This document shows, one piece after another, positions 8,578 through 18,450 of a DNA stretch of 64,000 bases. The first letter of the stretch is position 1; the number at the start of each line of letters is the position of its first letter. This DNA comes from GH45 sp046704385 (lineage in GTDB: Bacteria > Bacteroidota > Bacteroidia > Bacteroidales > SZUA-534). The position numbers and the translations under genes are program-made. Where the stretch lies: the NCBI GenBank assembly GCA_046704385.1, contig JBJKSB010000061.1:1-64000 (forward strand). The letters are read 5' to 3'. The notes under the pieces are model-generated. The model saw only the letters and a list, made by a program, of their open reading frames with translations. It did not search any database and was not told the DNA's origin.

Positions 8578-9132
8578 CTAGTTCTTTTTTAAATTTTTAA
8601 AAGGTAAACCAAATTCTCTGAGCAAAGCATAACCTTCTTCATCATTATCAGCTGAAGTTACAAAAGTAATATCCATACCCAGGATGGTGCTAATTTTGTC
8701 AATATCAATTTCAGGGAAAATGATTTGTTCCGCAATACCCAATGTATAATTTCCTCTTCCGTCAAATTTACTGTTGATACCTCTAAAGTCACGAATACGT
8801 GGAAGGGCAACAACAATTAATCTTTCCAGAAATTCATACATTCTCTCTCTTCTTAAGGTAACCTTAACGCCAATTGGCATTTTTCTCCTTAGTTTAAAGT
8901 TTGAGATATCTTTTTTCGACAAGGTTTTTATTGCTTTTTGTCCGGCAATGTTTGTTAATTCATCAGCAGCCACATCAATAAGCTTTTTATCAGCAATGGC
9001 ACGGCCTACTCCTTGATTTATTACAATTTTTTCCAATCTTGGAACTTGCATAGGAGTTTTGTAACTAAACTCTTTAGTTAAAGCTGGAACTACTTCTTCC
9101 TCGTACTTTTTCCTAAGTGTTGGCTTATACAT
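8578..9132 (-). CDS. rplE: 50S ribosomal protein L5
   Basis: L5 binds 5S rRNA and contacts P-site tRNA. It has 184 residues with PRLEKIVINQGVG and the C-terminal GMDITFVTSADNDEEGYALL. Its ATG overlaps the last base of the rplX stop (TAATG arrangement), which suggests translational coupling. Confidence 0.98.
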   Translation of the reverse strand: MYKPTLRKKYEEEVVPALTKEFSYKTPMQVPRLEKIVINQGVGRAIADKKLIDVAADELTNIAGQKAIKTLSKKDISNFKLRRKMPIGVKVTLRRERMYEFLERLIVVALPRIRDFRGINSKFDGRGNYTLGIAEQIIFPEIDIDKISTILGMDITFVTSADNDEEGYALLREFGLPFKNLKKN

Positions 9133-9455
9133 TACTTAATCTCCTCTCCAGATTTTTTAGAATACCTAACTAATTTACCTTTATCATTCATTCTCCGGCC
9201 TATACGGCTAGCCTGGCCAGAAGAAGGATCCACAATCATCATATTCGATATGTGAATAGGAGCTTCCTGTTTAACAATTCCACCCTGTGGATTGTCAGTA
9301 TTTGGTTTTGTATGTTTTGAAACCATATTAACTCCCTCTACGATAGCGCGTTGTTTTTCAGGCATAACTTCAAGGACTTTTCCTTTTTGTCCTTTTGATT
9401 CACCCGATAAAATAACAACGGTATCACCTTTCTTTATATGCAATTTTTTACGCAT
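9132..9455 (-). CDS. rplX: 50S ribosomal protein L24
   Basis: L24 is an assembly initiator of the large subunit. The 107-residue protein has the KOW motif near its N-terminus (KKGDTVVILSGESKGQKGKV). Its stop codon overlaps the rplE start by one base. Confidence 0.98.
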   Translation of the reverse strand: MRKKLHIKKGDTVVILSGESKGQKGKVLEVMPEKQRAIVEGVNMVSKHTKPNTDNPQGGIVKQEAPIHISNMMIVDPSSGQASRIGRRMNDKGKLVRYSKKSGEEIK

Positions 9456-9473
9456 TACTGTTTTCTTTTCAGT

Positions 9474-9839
9474 TTATAATACCTCAGGTGCCAGTGAAAC
9501 AATTTTCATATAGCTATCGCGAAGTTCACGAGCAACTGGTCCAAAAATACGGGTTCCACGAATTTCACCTGCATTATTTAATAAAACACATGCATTGTCG
9601 TCAAAACGAATGTAAGAGCCATCAGCCCTGCGTACTTCTTTTTTAGTGCGAACTACAACAGCTTTACTTACAGTACCTTTCTTGATTTCACCACCAGGAA
9701 TAGCACTTTTAACCGTGACAACAATTTTATCACCCAATGAGGCATAACGTTTTCTGGTGCCTCCTAAAACATTGATAACTAAAACGGTTTTAGCACCACT
9801 GTTATCAGCTACGGTCAATCTTGATTCTTGTTGTATCAT
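9474..9839 (-). CDS. rplN: 50S ribosomal protein L14
   Basis: L14 is at the subunit interface, where it forms intersubunit bridges. It has 121 residues and a canonical start MIQQESRLTVADNSGAK, with the C-terminal FGPVARELRDSYMKIVSLAPEVL region conserved. It opens the spc block directly after rpsQ (2-base gap), so S10 and spc genes are continuous here. Confidence 0.98.
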   Translation of the reverse strand: MIQQESRLTVADNSGAKTVLVINVLGGTRKRYASLGDKIVVTVKSAIPGGEIKKGTVSKAVVVRTKKEVRRADGSYIRFDDNACVLLNNAGEIRGTRIFGPVARELRDSYMKIVSLAPEVL

Positions 9840-9841
9840 GG

Positions 9842-10102
9842 TTACTTAACTCTTTCAATAATTTCAACTAATCTCCAACTTTTTGTTTTGCTGAGAGGTC
9901 TGGTTTCCATCACTCTTACAGTATCACCAATATTGCATGTGTTTTCTTCATCGTGCGCATGTAATTTGGTAGTCTTATTGACGAATTTTCCATAAATGGG
10001 GTGTTTAACTTTACGTTTTACGGCAATAATAATGGACTTATCCATTTTATTGCTTACAACCACACCCACGCGTTCTTTTCTAAGATTTCTTTTATTTTCC
10101 AT
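9842..10102 (-). CDS. rpsQ: 30S ribosomal protein S17
   Basis: S17 is a primary 16S rRNA binder with an OB fold. The 86-residue protein, starting at the ATG at 10102 (MENKRNLRKERVG), has the family motifs KMDKSIIIAVKRKVKHPIYG and GDTVRVMETRPLSKTKSWRL. An in-frame TTG two codons upstream is less likely to be the start. Confidence 0.97.
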   Translation of the reverse strand: MENKRNLRKERVGVVVSNKMDKSIIIAVKRKVKHPIYGKFVNKTTKLHAHDEENTCNIGDTVRVMETRPLSKTKSWRLVEIIERVK

Positions 10103-10110
10103 CGCCAAAA

Positions 10111-10311
10111 TTATTTGTTCTCATTTAATTGTCTCATCCGCAATTCAGTCATTAAACGAGCGATATCTCTCTTGGTAGCACCAATTTTATTAGGGTTATC
10201 AAGTGGAGAAACGGCATGATTTAATCGCATGCGGAGCAGAACATTTTTAAAATCATCAATCCTCTCCTGGATTTCCTGAGTTGATAACTCTTTAATTTCC
10301 GAAACTTTCAT
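10111..10311 (-). CDS. rpmC: 50S ribosomal protein L29
   Basis: L29 is a small two-helix protein at the tunnel exit, next to L23. It has 66 residues, with MKVSEIKELSTQEIQERI and NPNKIGATKRDIARLMTELR. It lies between rplP and rpsQ. Confidence 0.97.
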   Translation of the reverse strand: MKVSEIKELSTQEIQERIDDFKNVLLRMRLNHAVSPLDNPNKIGATKRDIARLMTELRMRQLNENK

Positions 10312-10316
10312 CCTGA

Positions 10317-10748
10317 TTAATTTGTTGATTCCATATCATAATCTCTTCTCACCACAAACTTGGTCTGAATCGGAAGTTTCTGTGCAGCTAAACGAAGAGC
10401 TTCTTTGGCTACTTCGTAAGGTACACCTTCTGCTTCAATAATAATCCGACCAGGCGATACCGGGGCCACAAATCCTTCAGGGGCACCTTTACCTTTACCC
10501 ATACGTACCTCAGCAGGTTTTTTAGTAATAGGCTTATCGGGGAAGATACGAATCCAGATTTGTCCTTCACGTTTCATGTAACGGGTCACAGCTTGACGGG
10601 CCGCTTCAATCTGCCGTCCGGTAATCCATGTTTCGTCCAACGATTTGATTCCAAACGAACCGAAGGCCAGCTGGTTACCGCGCTGAGCATTTCCTTTCAT
10701 CCGCCCTTTTTGCATCCGGCGGAATTTAGTTTTCTTTGGCTGTAACAT
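10317..10748 (-). CDS. rplP: 50S ribosomal protein L16
   Basis: L16 organises the aminoacyl-tRNA site of the large subunit. The 143-residue protein begins MLQPKKTKFRRMQKGRMKG and contains the signature RMGKGKGAPEGFVAPVSPGR. It occupies the standard place after rpsC. Confidence 0.98.
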   Translation of the reverse strand: MLQPKKTKFRRMQKGRMKGNAQRGNQLAFGSFGIKSLDETWITGRQIEAARQAVTRYMKREGQIWIRIFPDKPITKKPAEVRMGKGKGAPEGFVAPVSPGRIIIEAEGVPYEVAKEALRLAAQKLPIQTKFVVRRDYDMESTN

Positions 10749-10767
10749 CCTTAATTTCTTTTAACGA

Positions 10768-11463
10768 TTATTTCTTACGTTTTTTAAATCCCTTTTTTTG
10801 GTTCGATGCGGCAGCAATGTTAGGAGCAAGGTCACGTTTGCCATAAACTTCACCTTTGCAAATCCAAACTTTAATACCAATTAAACCAACTTTGGTTAAT
10901 GCTTCAACTGCAGCATAATCAATATCAGCTCTTAAGGTGTGTAACGGAGTACGTCCATCTTTATAGATTTCAGCACGAGCCATTTCGGCTCCACCTAAAC
11001 GACCTGAAACTTGAATTTTTATGCCTTCAGCTCCCATTCTCATGGTTGAAGCAATAGCCATTTTTACAGCTCTACGGAAAGAAATACGACCTTCTAGCTG
11101 ACGAGCTACATTAGTACCAACAAGGTAAGCATCGAGTTCCGGTCTCTTAATTTCAAATATGTTAATTTGAACTTCCTTTTTGGTAATTTTCTTAAGTTCT
11201 TCTTTTAATTTGTCAACCTCCTGTCCGCCTTTACCAATAATGATACCTGGGCGAGCAGTATTAACAGTTATAGTTATAAGCTTTAACGTACGTTCAATTA
11301 CAATTTTTGAAACGCTTGCTTTAGCTAAACGAGCATACAGATATTTTCTTATCTTATCGTCTTCAACTAATTTCTCAGAATAGTTGCTACCACCAAACCA
11401 GTTTGAATCCCAGCCTTTAATGATACCTAATCTGTTTCCTATTGGATTACATTTCTGTCCCAT
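10768..11463 (-). CDS. rpsC: 30S ribosomal protein S3
   Basis: S3 lines the mRNA entry channel. The 231-residue protein starts MGQKCNPIGNRLGIIKGWDS and has the KH domain motif GIIIGKGGQEVDKLKEEL. Its C-terminal domain ends in a Lys-rich stretch. Its ATG directly follows the rplV stop (TAG-ATG) with no gap, suggesting translational coupling. Confidence 0.98.
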   Translation of the reverse strand: MGQKCNPIGNRLGIIKGWDSNWFGGSNYSEKLVEDDKIRKYLYARLAKASVSKIVIERTLKLITITVNTARPGIIIGKGGQEVDKLKEELKKITKKEVQINIFEIKRPELDAYLVGTNVARQLEGRISFRRAVKMAIASTMRMGAEGIKIQVSGRLGGAEMARAEIYKDGRTPLHTLRADIDYAAVEALTKVGLIGIKVWICKGEVYGKRDLAPNIAAASNQKKGFKKRKK

Positions 11464-11883
11464 CTATGCATTATTTTCGTTATTATCACTAATACGGCTA
11501 TCTACAACTAAGGTAACGTGGTTTGAACGCTTTCTGATACGGTGACCTCTACCTTGTGGAGCAGGACGTAAACGTTTAAGTTGACGTGCTGAATCTACAA
11601 AAATTTCTTTCACAACTAAATCAGATTCTTCAATACGAACCCCTTCATTTTTCTGCTGCCAGTTTGCTATTGCAGAAAGCAATAACTTTTCAAGCCTTCC
11701 GGCAGCTTCTTTAGGACTATAATGGAGTATGTTTAACGCTTTATTTACTTCAGCTCCACGTACAAGGTCAGCCAGTAGGCGCATTTTACGGGGCGAAGTA
11801 GGGCAGTTACGAAGAACTGCATAGCTTACGCTTTTCATCTCCTCTTTTTTCTGATTGGCTTTATTTCTTTTTCTTGCACCCAT
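11464..11883 (-). CDS. rplV: 50S ribosomal protein L22
   Basis: L22 contributes a beta-hairpin to the peptide exit tunnel. The 139-residue protein has the conserved C-terminal LKRLRPAPQGRGHRIRKRSN hairpin and the RKMRLLADLVRG motif. The N-terminal approximately 15 basic residues extend beyond short L22 homologues. It ends with TAG immediately before the rpsC start. Confidence 0.97.
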   Translation of the reverse strand: MGARKRNKANQKKEEMKSVSYAVLRNCPTSPRKMRLLADLVRGAEVNKALNILHYSPKEAAGRLEKLLLSAIANWQQKNEGVRIEESDLVVKEIFVDSARQLKRLRPAPQGRGHRIRKRSNHVTLVVDSRISDNNENNA

Positions 11884-11903
11884 TTTACATCAGATTAAAA
11901 TTA

Positions 11904-12170
11904 TTATTTTTTCTTACCTCCATGACCTCTAAACTGACGTGTCGGGGCAAATTCACCAAGTTTATGTCCAACCATATTTTCAGTGATATATACTGGTATA
12001 AAACGGTTTCCGTTATGAACAGCAATGGTATGCCCAACAAAATCCGGAGATATCATCGAAGCCCTCGACCAGGTTTTAATTACATTCTTTTTACCTGCTT
12101 CATTCATATCGAGAACTTTGTTCTCTAATTTATAATGAATAAATGGGCCTTTTTTAAGTGAACGACTCAT
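11904..12170 (-). CDS. rpsS: 30S ribosomal protein S19
   Basis: S19 lies in the small-subunit head with S13. The 88-residue protein has MSRSLKKGPFIHYKLENKV and GHKLGEFAPTRQFRGHGGKK. It is placed between rplB and rplV. Confidence 0.98.
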   Translation of the reverse strand: MSRSLKKGPFIHYKLENKVLDMNEAGKKNVIKTWSRASMISPDFVGHTIAVHNGNRFIPVYITENMVGHKLGEFAPTRQFRGHGGKKK

Positions 12171-12180
12171 ATCAACTTAT

Positions 12181-13005
<825 letters not shown>

Positions 13006-13021
13006 TTTTATTTATCTGTCT

Positions 13022-13312
13022 CTATATATTGCTATAAAAATCGATTACTTCGCCATCGTTCAGTGTAATGATAGCTTTTTTATAAGCATTTGTTTTACCT
13101 TGAACTAAACCGGTTTTAGTATATCGTGACTTTAGTTTTCCGCCATAACGCATAGTGTTAATGGCGCTAATTTTAACTCCATAAAGATCTTCAACAGCCT
13201 GGCGAATCTGGGGTTTTGTAGCTCTGCGGTCAACAATAAACCCATAACGATTCATTTTTTCAGTCTGAGCTGTCATCTTTTCGGTTATAATTGGTTTCAA
13301 TAAAATTTCCAT
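13022..13312 (-). CDS. rplW: 50S ribosomal protein L23
   Basis: L23 at the tunnel exit is the docking site for trigger factor and SRP. The 96-residue protein has the conserved ILLKPIITEKMTAQTEK start and IRQAVEDLYGVKISAINTM. It sits between rplD and rplB. Confidence 0.97.
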   Translation of the reverse strand: MEILLKPIITEKMTAQTEKMNRYGFIVDRRATKPQIRQAVEDLYGVKISAINTMRYGGKLKSRYTKTGLVQGKTNAYKKAIITLNDGEVIDFYSNI

Positions 13313-13323
13313 TTCTCCTCCTT

Positions 13324-13950
13324 TTATCCTAAGATAGATTCAAGTAAACCAACTGAATTTTCAGTAATTACAAGTGATGAAGCTTTCATAATCTGATACG
13401 TATTTAACGATTCAGCGCTTGTAACCTCAACCCCCTTAATATTTCGTGCCGACAAATATAAATTTTTATTTGCATCGGCAGTTACCAACAATGACTTTTT
13501 ATCACTGATATTCAGGTTATTTAAAAATTCAGTGTAATTTTTAGTTTTTGGAGCTTCAAAATTGAAATCTTCAACCACTAAAATCTGATTTCCTTTAGCT
13601 TTATAAGTCAAAGCTGATTTACGTGCAAGCTGTTTCTGCTTTTTATTTAGTTTGAACGAGTAGTCACGTACTTTTGGTCCAAATACACGACCTCCACCTC
13701 TGAAAACAGGAGACTTAATGCCACCTGAACGAGCGGTACCGGTTCCTTTTTGTCTTTTAATTTTACGGGTACTACCTGTTACTTCGCCACGCTCTTTTGA
13801 TTTGTGTGTTCCCTGACGTTGATTAGCAAGATATTGCTTAACATCAAGATAAATGGCATGATCGCTTGGCACCACGGCAAAGATAGAATCATTCAATGTT
13901 ACCTTTTTGCCGGTTTCTTTACCTTCCTTATTTAATACTGCTAATTCCAT
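13324..13950 (-). CDS. rplD: 50S ribosomal protein L4
   Basis: L4 forms part of the exit tunnel and, in E. coli, represses the S10 operon. The 208-residue protein has the internal loop with RKIKRQKGTGTARSGGIKSP and FRGGGRVFGPKVRDYSFKL. Its ATG overlaps the rplC stop by one base. I could not identify an S10-type leader in front of rpsJ, since only 15 bases separate it from fusA. Confidence 0.98.
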   Translation of the reverse strand: MELAVLNKEGKETGKKVTLNDSIFAVVPSDHAIYLDVKQYLANQRQGTHKSKERGEVTGSTRKIKRQKGTGTARSGGIKSPVFRGGGRVFGPKVRDYSFKLNKKQKQLARKSALTYKAKGNQILVVEDFNFEAPKTKNYTEFLNNLNISDKKSLLVTADANKNLYLSARNIKGVEVTSAESLNTYQIMKASSLVITENSVGLLESILG

Positions 13951-14567
13951 TATTTCTCAATAATTAAGTATCCACCTTTTGGACCAGGTACTGATCCTTT
14001 CACTAATAATAAATTACTTTCGGGAATAACTTTCATAATTTTCAGACTTAACACAGTCACTTTATCCCCTCCGGTACGTCCTGCCATGCGCATTCCTTTA
14101 AATACTCTTGAAGGCCATGATGAAGCACCTAACGAACCAGGAGCCCTGCCCCTGTTGTGCTGACCATGAGTCGCATCATTAACACCACCAAATCCATGAC
14201 GTTTCACAACCCCCTGAAATCCTTTACCTTTTGATACCCCGGTTACATCAACCCAGGTATCTCCGTTAAATAATTCAACGGTAAGAACATCACCTAACTG
14301 GTAATCTCCATTAAACCCAGAAAACTCGGCAACTTTATGTTTTGGTAAAGTGCCCGCTTTCTTATAATGTCCAATTTCAGCTTTGTTCGACCTTTTTTCT
14401 TTTTTGTCGTCAAAACCTAATTGGATAGCGCTGTAACCGTCTTGCTCAACGGTTTTCACTTGTGTAACAACACAAGGTCCTGCTTCGATAACAGTGCATG
14501 GAATATTTTTTCCCTCGGCACTAAAAATCGATGTCATTCCAATTTTTCTTCCTAATAATCCAGCCAT
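13950..14567 (-). CDS. rplC: 50S ribosomal protein L3
   Basis: L3 is an early-assembly protein reaching towards the peptidyl-transferase centre. The 205-residue protein has GLLGRKIGMTSIFSAEG and the signature FQGVVKRHGFGGVNDATHGQ. Its last base overlaps rplD. Confidence 0.98.
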   Translation of the reverse strand: MAGLLGRKIGMTSIFSAEGKNIPCTVIEAGPCVVTQVKTVEQDGYSAIQLGFDDKKEKRSNKAEIGHYKKAGTLPKHKVAEFSGFNGDYQLGDVLTVELFNGDTWVDVTGVSKGKGFQGVVKRHGFGGVNDATHGQHNRGRAPGSLGASSWPSRVFKGMRMAGRTGGDKVTVLSLKIMKVIPESNLLLVKGSVPGPKGGYLIIEK

Positions 14568-14585
14568 TTTAATAATTTTAGTTTA

Positions 14586-14891
14586 TCAAACTTTAATCTC
14601 TACTTCAACTCCACTGGGAAGTTCAAGCTTCATTAAGGCATCAATAGTTTTAGCTGTTGAACTATAAATGTCTAATAATCTTTTGTAAGAAGATAATTCA
14701 AATTGCTCTCTCGACTTTTTGTTAACAAAAGTTGAGCGCAATACAGTAAAAACTCTGCGGTGAGTTGGTAATGGAATAGGACCACTTACTACGGCACCAG
14801 TAGTTTTTACAGTTTTAACAATCTTTTCAGCAGATTTATCTACCAAATTGTGATCGTAAGACTTTAATTTAATTCTGATCTTCTGGCTCAT
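14586..14891 (-). CDS. rpsJ: 30S ribosomal protein S10
   Basis: S10 is a small-subunit head protein and, as NusE, a transcription antitermination factor. The 101-residue protein has IRIKLKSYDHNLVDKSAEKI and the PLPTHRRVFTVLRSTFVNKK loop. It follows fusA after only 15 bases; the tuf gene found here in proteobacteria is absent. Confidence 0.98.
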   Translation of the reverse strand: MSQKIRIKLKSYDHNLVDKSAEKIVKTVKTTGAVVSGPIPLPTHRRVFTVLRSTFVNKKSREQFELSSYKRLLDIYSSTAKTIDALMKLELPSGVEVEIKV

Positions 14892-14906
14892 ATCTTAAAT
14901 CTATCG

Positions 14907-17015
14907 TTATAATAATTCAATTCTACCTTTAACTTCTTTTAAAACTTCTGTCGCAATTTGTTTTGGTACTTCAGCATAATGTGAAAATTCCATAGTTGAA
15001 GTAGCTCTACCGGATGTTAATGTTCTCAGTACAGTAACATAGCCAAACTTCTCAGCCAATGGAACTTTTGCTTTAATTACCCGTGCTCCGGCTCTTGCCT
15101 CCATACCTTCTACCTGTCCGCGACGCTTGTTAAAGTCACCAATTACATCACCCATATATTCTTCGGGAGTAACTACTTCAGCAGCCATAATCGGTTCAAG
15201 TAAAATTGGTTTTGCTTTAGCAGTGGCATTCTTAAATGCCTGACGGCCAGCGATTTCAAATGACAATTGATCAGAATCCACTGCGTGGAATGAACCATCA
15301 ATTAATTCCACTTTCAGGCTGTCAACGCTAAATCCTGCTAACGGTCCATTTCTCATGGCTTCTTTAAATCCTTTCTCAACTGATGGTATATATTCTTTTG
15401 GAATATTACCTCCTTTAATTGAGTTAATGAATTGTAAGCCTTCAACACCTTTATCGGCAGGTGAAATTTTAACCTGGATATCAGCAAATTTACCACGTCC
15501 ACCACTTTGTTTTTTGAATACTTCGCGATGTTCAATCGTAGTAGTAATAGCCTCTTTATAAGCAACCTGTGGTTTACCCTGGTTTACTTCAACTCCAAAT
15601 TCACGATTTAACCTGTCAATTAATATTTCAAGGTGTAATTCACCCATACCACTTATTACTGTCTGGCCTGAATCCTGATCGGTCTTTAATTGGAAAGTAG
15701 GATCCTCCTCTGCCAGTTTTAATAAAGCAGTATCTAATTTTTCCATTTCTTTTTGAGTTTTTGGCTCAATGGCAATGCTAATAACAGGATCAGGGAAAGT
15801 CATGCTTTCCAAAGTTACCTGATGTGATTCAACACATAAGGTATCTCCTGTGCGAATATCTTTAAACCCAACTGCTGCACAAATATCACCCGCTTCAATA
15901 ACTTCAATCGGATTTTGTTTATTGGCGTGCATTTGATATAAACGCGAAATTCTTTCGCGTTTTCCTGTACGTACATTATATACTTGTGATCCGGCTTCCA
16001 GTTTACCGCTGTAAACACGCATAAATGCCAGACGGCCCACATAAGGGTCGGTAGCAATTTTAAAAGCTAATGCAGCAAATGGCTCGCTTGGATCCGGCTT
16101 ACGGATTTCTTCTTTATCAGTTCGTGGATTAACACCGGTAACGGCATCAACATCAATTGGACTAGGCAGATATGCCACTACTGCATCCAATAATCGTTGA
16201 ACACCTTTATTTTTAAATGCCGAACCACACATAACCGGAACAATTACCTGCTCAATGGTTGCTTTGCGAATTACAGCATGCATTTCATCAATAGTAATTG
16301 AGTCAGGATCTTCAAAATAGCGTTCAAGCAAAGTGTCATCTAATTCTGCTACCGATTCAATAAGTTTTTCTCTCCATTCGGCAACACTTTCCACCATATC
16401 GTCAGGGATCGGAACATACTCATACCTGGCACCCATTTGCTCATCTTCGAACCAAACAATTGCCTTATTTTCGATTAAATCAACCACCCCTTTAAAATCA
16501 GCTTCAGAACCAATTGGAATCTGAATTGGCATAGGGTTAGCATTTAAACGTTCTCTTATTTGCGAAACAACGGAATAAAAATCGGCCCCAACACGGTCCA
16601 TTTTATTCACGAATGCAATACGGGGAACTTTATATTTGTCAGCCTGACGCCACACTGTTTCAGATTGGGGCTCAACACCACCAACTGCACAATAAACTGC
16701 GACAGCTCCATCAAGTACTCTTAGTGAACGTTCAACTTCCACAGTGAAGTCAACGTGTCCGGGAGTGTCAATAATATTAATTTTGTGATCAACCCCCTCA
16801 TATTTCCAGAAACATGTTGTTGCTGCCGAGGTAATGGTAATACCTCTCTCCTGCTCTTGTACCATCCAGTCCATAGTGGCTGCACCATCGTGAACTTCGC
16901 CAATACGATGGGTAATGCCGGTATAAAACAGAATACGCTCAGTTGTTGTAGTTTTACCTGCATCAATATGAGCCATAATTCCTATGTTCCTGGTAAGTTT
17001 TAAATCTCTTGCCAT
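14907..17015 (-). CDS. fusA: Elongation factor G (canonical)
   Basis: This GTPase drives tRNA-mRNA translocation on the ribosome. At 702 residues it is full length. All GTPase motifs are intact: the P-loop AHIDAGKTT (residues 15-23), EQERGITITS in switch I, DTPGHVDF with the catalytic His, and NKMD for guanine recognition. Domains II to V follow, with domain IV containing VAYKEAITT and GGRGKFADIQV. It lies in the str block after rpsG. These intact motifs are the reference against which the second EF-G at 18451-20610 should be read. Confidence 0.98.
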   Translation of the reverse strand: MARDLKLTRNIGIMAHIDAGKTTTTERILFYTGITHRIGEVHDGAATMDWMVQEQERGITITSAATTCFWKYEGVDHKINIIDTPGHVDFTVEVERSLRVLDGAVAVYCAVGGVEPQSETVWRQADKYKVPRIAFVNKMDRVGADFYSVVSQIRERLNANPMPIQIPIGSEADFKGVVDLIENKAIVWFEDEQMGARYEYVPIPDDMVESVAEWREKLIESVAELDDTLLERYFEDPDSITIDEMHAVIRKATIEQVIVPVMCGSAFKNKGVQRLLDAVVAYLPSPIDVDAVTGVNPRTDKEEIRKPDPSEPFAALAFKIATDPYVGRLAFMRVYSGKLEAGSQVYNVRTGKRERISRLYQMHANKQNPIEVIEAGDICAAVGFKDIRTGDTLCVESHQVTLESMTFPDPVISIAIEPKTQKEMEKLDTALLKLAEEDPTFQLKTDQDSGQTVISGMGELHLEILIDRLNREFGVEVNQGKPQVAYKEAITTTIEHREVFKKQSGGRGKFADIQVKISPADKGVEGLQFINSIKGGNIPKEYIPSVEKGFKEAMRNGPLAGFSVDSLKVELIDGSFHAVDSDQLSFEIAGRQAFKNATAKAKPILLEPIMAAEVVTPEEYMGDVIGDFNKRRGQVEGMEARAGARVIKAKVPLAEKFGYVTVLRTLTSGRATSTMEFSHYAEVPKQIATEVLKEVKGRIELL

Positions 17016-17050
17016 TTTTATTTAAACTATCTCTTTATATCAATTATTGA

Positions 17051-17527
17051 TTAGAATCTGAAATGTGAAAAAGCCTTGTTAGCTTCTGCCATACGGTGGG
17101 TTTCTTCTTTCTTTTTGAATGCTGCACCTTCTTCATTATAAGCAGCCATAATTTCAGCGCTTAATTTTTCAGCCATTCCTCTACCTGTGCGCTTCCTCGA
17201 AAATAAAATCATATTCTTAATACTGATTGAAACTTTCCTGGATTCTCTGATTTCCTGAGGAATTTGAAAAGTAGCACCCCCTACTCTACGACTACGTACT
17301 TCCACCTGTGGTGTAATATTTTGTAGCGCTTTTTTCCAGATTTCAAGTGGAGAAAGCTCTACATCCTTCATCTTATTACCAACTATTTCTAAAGCATCGT
17401 AAAAGATTTGATATGAAAGGTTCTTTTTACCATCAATCATTAAATCGTTTACAAAACGGGTAACCAGTACATCGTTAAATTTAGGATCTGGCAGTATAAT
17501 CCGCTGTTTTGGTTTTGATTTTCTCAT
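17051..17527 (-). CDS. rpsG: 30S ribosomal protein S7
   Basis: S7 nucleates assembly of the small-subunit head and contacts the E site. The 158-residue protein has the conserved FVNDLMIDGKKNLSYQIFYD and RVGGATFQIPQEIRESRKV segments and the C-terminal HRMAEANKAFSHFRF. It follows rpsL in str order. Confidence 0.98.
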   Translation of the reverse strand: MRKSKPKQRIILPDPKFNDVLVTRFVNDLMIDGKKNLSYQIFYDALEIVGNKMKDVELSPLEIWKKALQNITPQVEVRSRRVGGATFQIPQEIRESRKVSISIKNMILFSRKRTGRGMAEKLSAEIMAAYNEEGAAFKKKEETHRMAEANKAFSHFRF

Positions 17528-17549
17528 CTCTATTCAATCTAAAATTCTG

Positions 17550-17924
17550 TTATTTCTTAGGTTTCTTTGTACCATATTTTGAACGACGCTGTGTTCTACC
17601 TTCAACACCTGAAGTATCTAACGCACCGCGTACAATGTGATAACGTACCCCGGGAAGGTCTTTTACCCTACCCCCACGGATTAATACTATTGAGTGCTCC
17701 TGCAAGTTATGGCCTTCACCAGGTATATAAGAGTTAACCTCTTTACCATTGGTTAAACGAACCCTTGCAACTTTCCTCATGGCAGAGTTTGGTTTTTTAG
17801 GTGTAGTAGTATATACACGGGTACAAACTCCGCGCCTCTGCGGACATGAATCCAATGCAGGGGCCTTACTTTTCTTTTTAAGATCGGTTCTTCCTTTTCT
17901 TACTAATTGTGATATCGTTGGCAT
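17550..17924 (-). CDS. rpsL: 30S ribosomal protein S12
   Basis: S12 is at the decoding centre. The 124-residue protein starts at ATG 17924 (MPTISQLVRKGR); an in-frame TTG two codons upstream is not the likely start. The streptomycin-relevant Lys residues are both wild type, one in TTPKKPNSAMRK and one in GGRVKDLPGVRYH. It is the first gene of the 33-gene ribosomal locus and has a recognisable promoter just upstream. Confidence 0.97.
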   Translation of the reverse strand: MPTISQLVRKGRTDLKKKSKAPALDSCPQRRGVCTRVYTTTPKKPNSAMRKVARVRLTNGKEVNSYIPGEGHNLQEHSIVLIRGGRVKDLPGVRYHIVRGALDTSGVEGRTQRRSKYGTKKPKK

Positions 17925-17966
17925 ATTCAAATATTATATTACATTTTACTCCACAAAATCGGTTCG

Positions 17967-17996
17967 CAAAGGTAAAATATTTTTTTTTTAATTCAA
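17967..17996 (-). promoter_or_regulatory. Promoter of the str-S10-spc-alpha locus
   Basis: On the minus strand a TTG (17996-17994) is followed after exactly 19 bases by TACCTTTG (17974-17967). This matches the Bacteroidota housekeeping promoter pattern TTG-N19-TAnnTTTG. It is about 43 bases upstream of the rpsL ATG, leaving a short leader. No further equally good promoter was noticed inside the ribosomal locus, though inner promoters cannot be excluded. Confidence 0.65.
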
Positions 17997-18360
17997 CATA
18001 TCGGTGTAAATATTTTGATTTTTAGGTTTAAAAGCCATTTTTAGAGGGCTGACGGTGACTTTCGAATTATTAATCAAAGCCTGCGAAAAAAAATATTTAA
18101 GCAAAAATATCGGGTTAACATAATTTGTATCATTTTTTATTTTGGAGATATTTTTTTTTGTTAAAAACCCCCTTATATAATATATAGGTATGAAAAATTC
18201 GAAAAGCAGGTCATAATACAATAATTAATAACAAAGGAATGCTTCATAATATGGGCTGAACCACCATTTTTAAACGGACTGAAGTTGATTGTACCTATCC
18301 TTGTATCATCGGCATTCAAATCATTTTAATGAAGAAATTTTTCTATATTTTTTCATAGAC

Positions 18361-18390
18361 TTGCTTGTTACCAAAATATTATTAATTTTG
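18361..18390 (+). promoter_or_regulatory. Promoter of the EF-G paralogue
   Basis: TTG at 18361-18363 is followed by a 19-base spacer and TAATTTTG at 18383-18390, an exact fit to the Bacteroidota TTG-N19-TAnnTTTG pattern. The ATG of the EF-G-like gene is 60 bases downstream, so the leader is about 50 bases. Confidence 0.6.
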
Positions 18391-18450
18391 AACGCCTTTG
18401 AGCAAAAATATAAAAAACGCAAACGATTGTTTAACTATAAATAAGGAATA

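Larger units (their letters stand above)
17931..18450. other. Divergent intergenic region between rpsL and the EF-G paralogue
   Basis: This is 520 bases of very AT-rich sequence with no supported gene. It holds a promoter at each end, one for rpsL (17967-17996) and one for the EF-G-like gene (18361-18390). The middle (about 18000-18350) has T-runs and no clear hairpin or RNA gene. A 77-codon minus-strand frame at 17988-18221 covers the rpsL promoter and has low-complexity composition, so I treat it as chance. Confidence 0.5.

Noticed and set aside
17988..18221. 77-codon minus-strand frame upstream of rpsL
   Set aside because: It overlaps the rpsL promoter, has AT-driven composition and has no recognisable motif.
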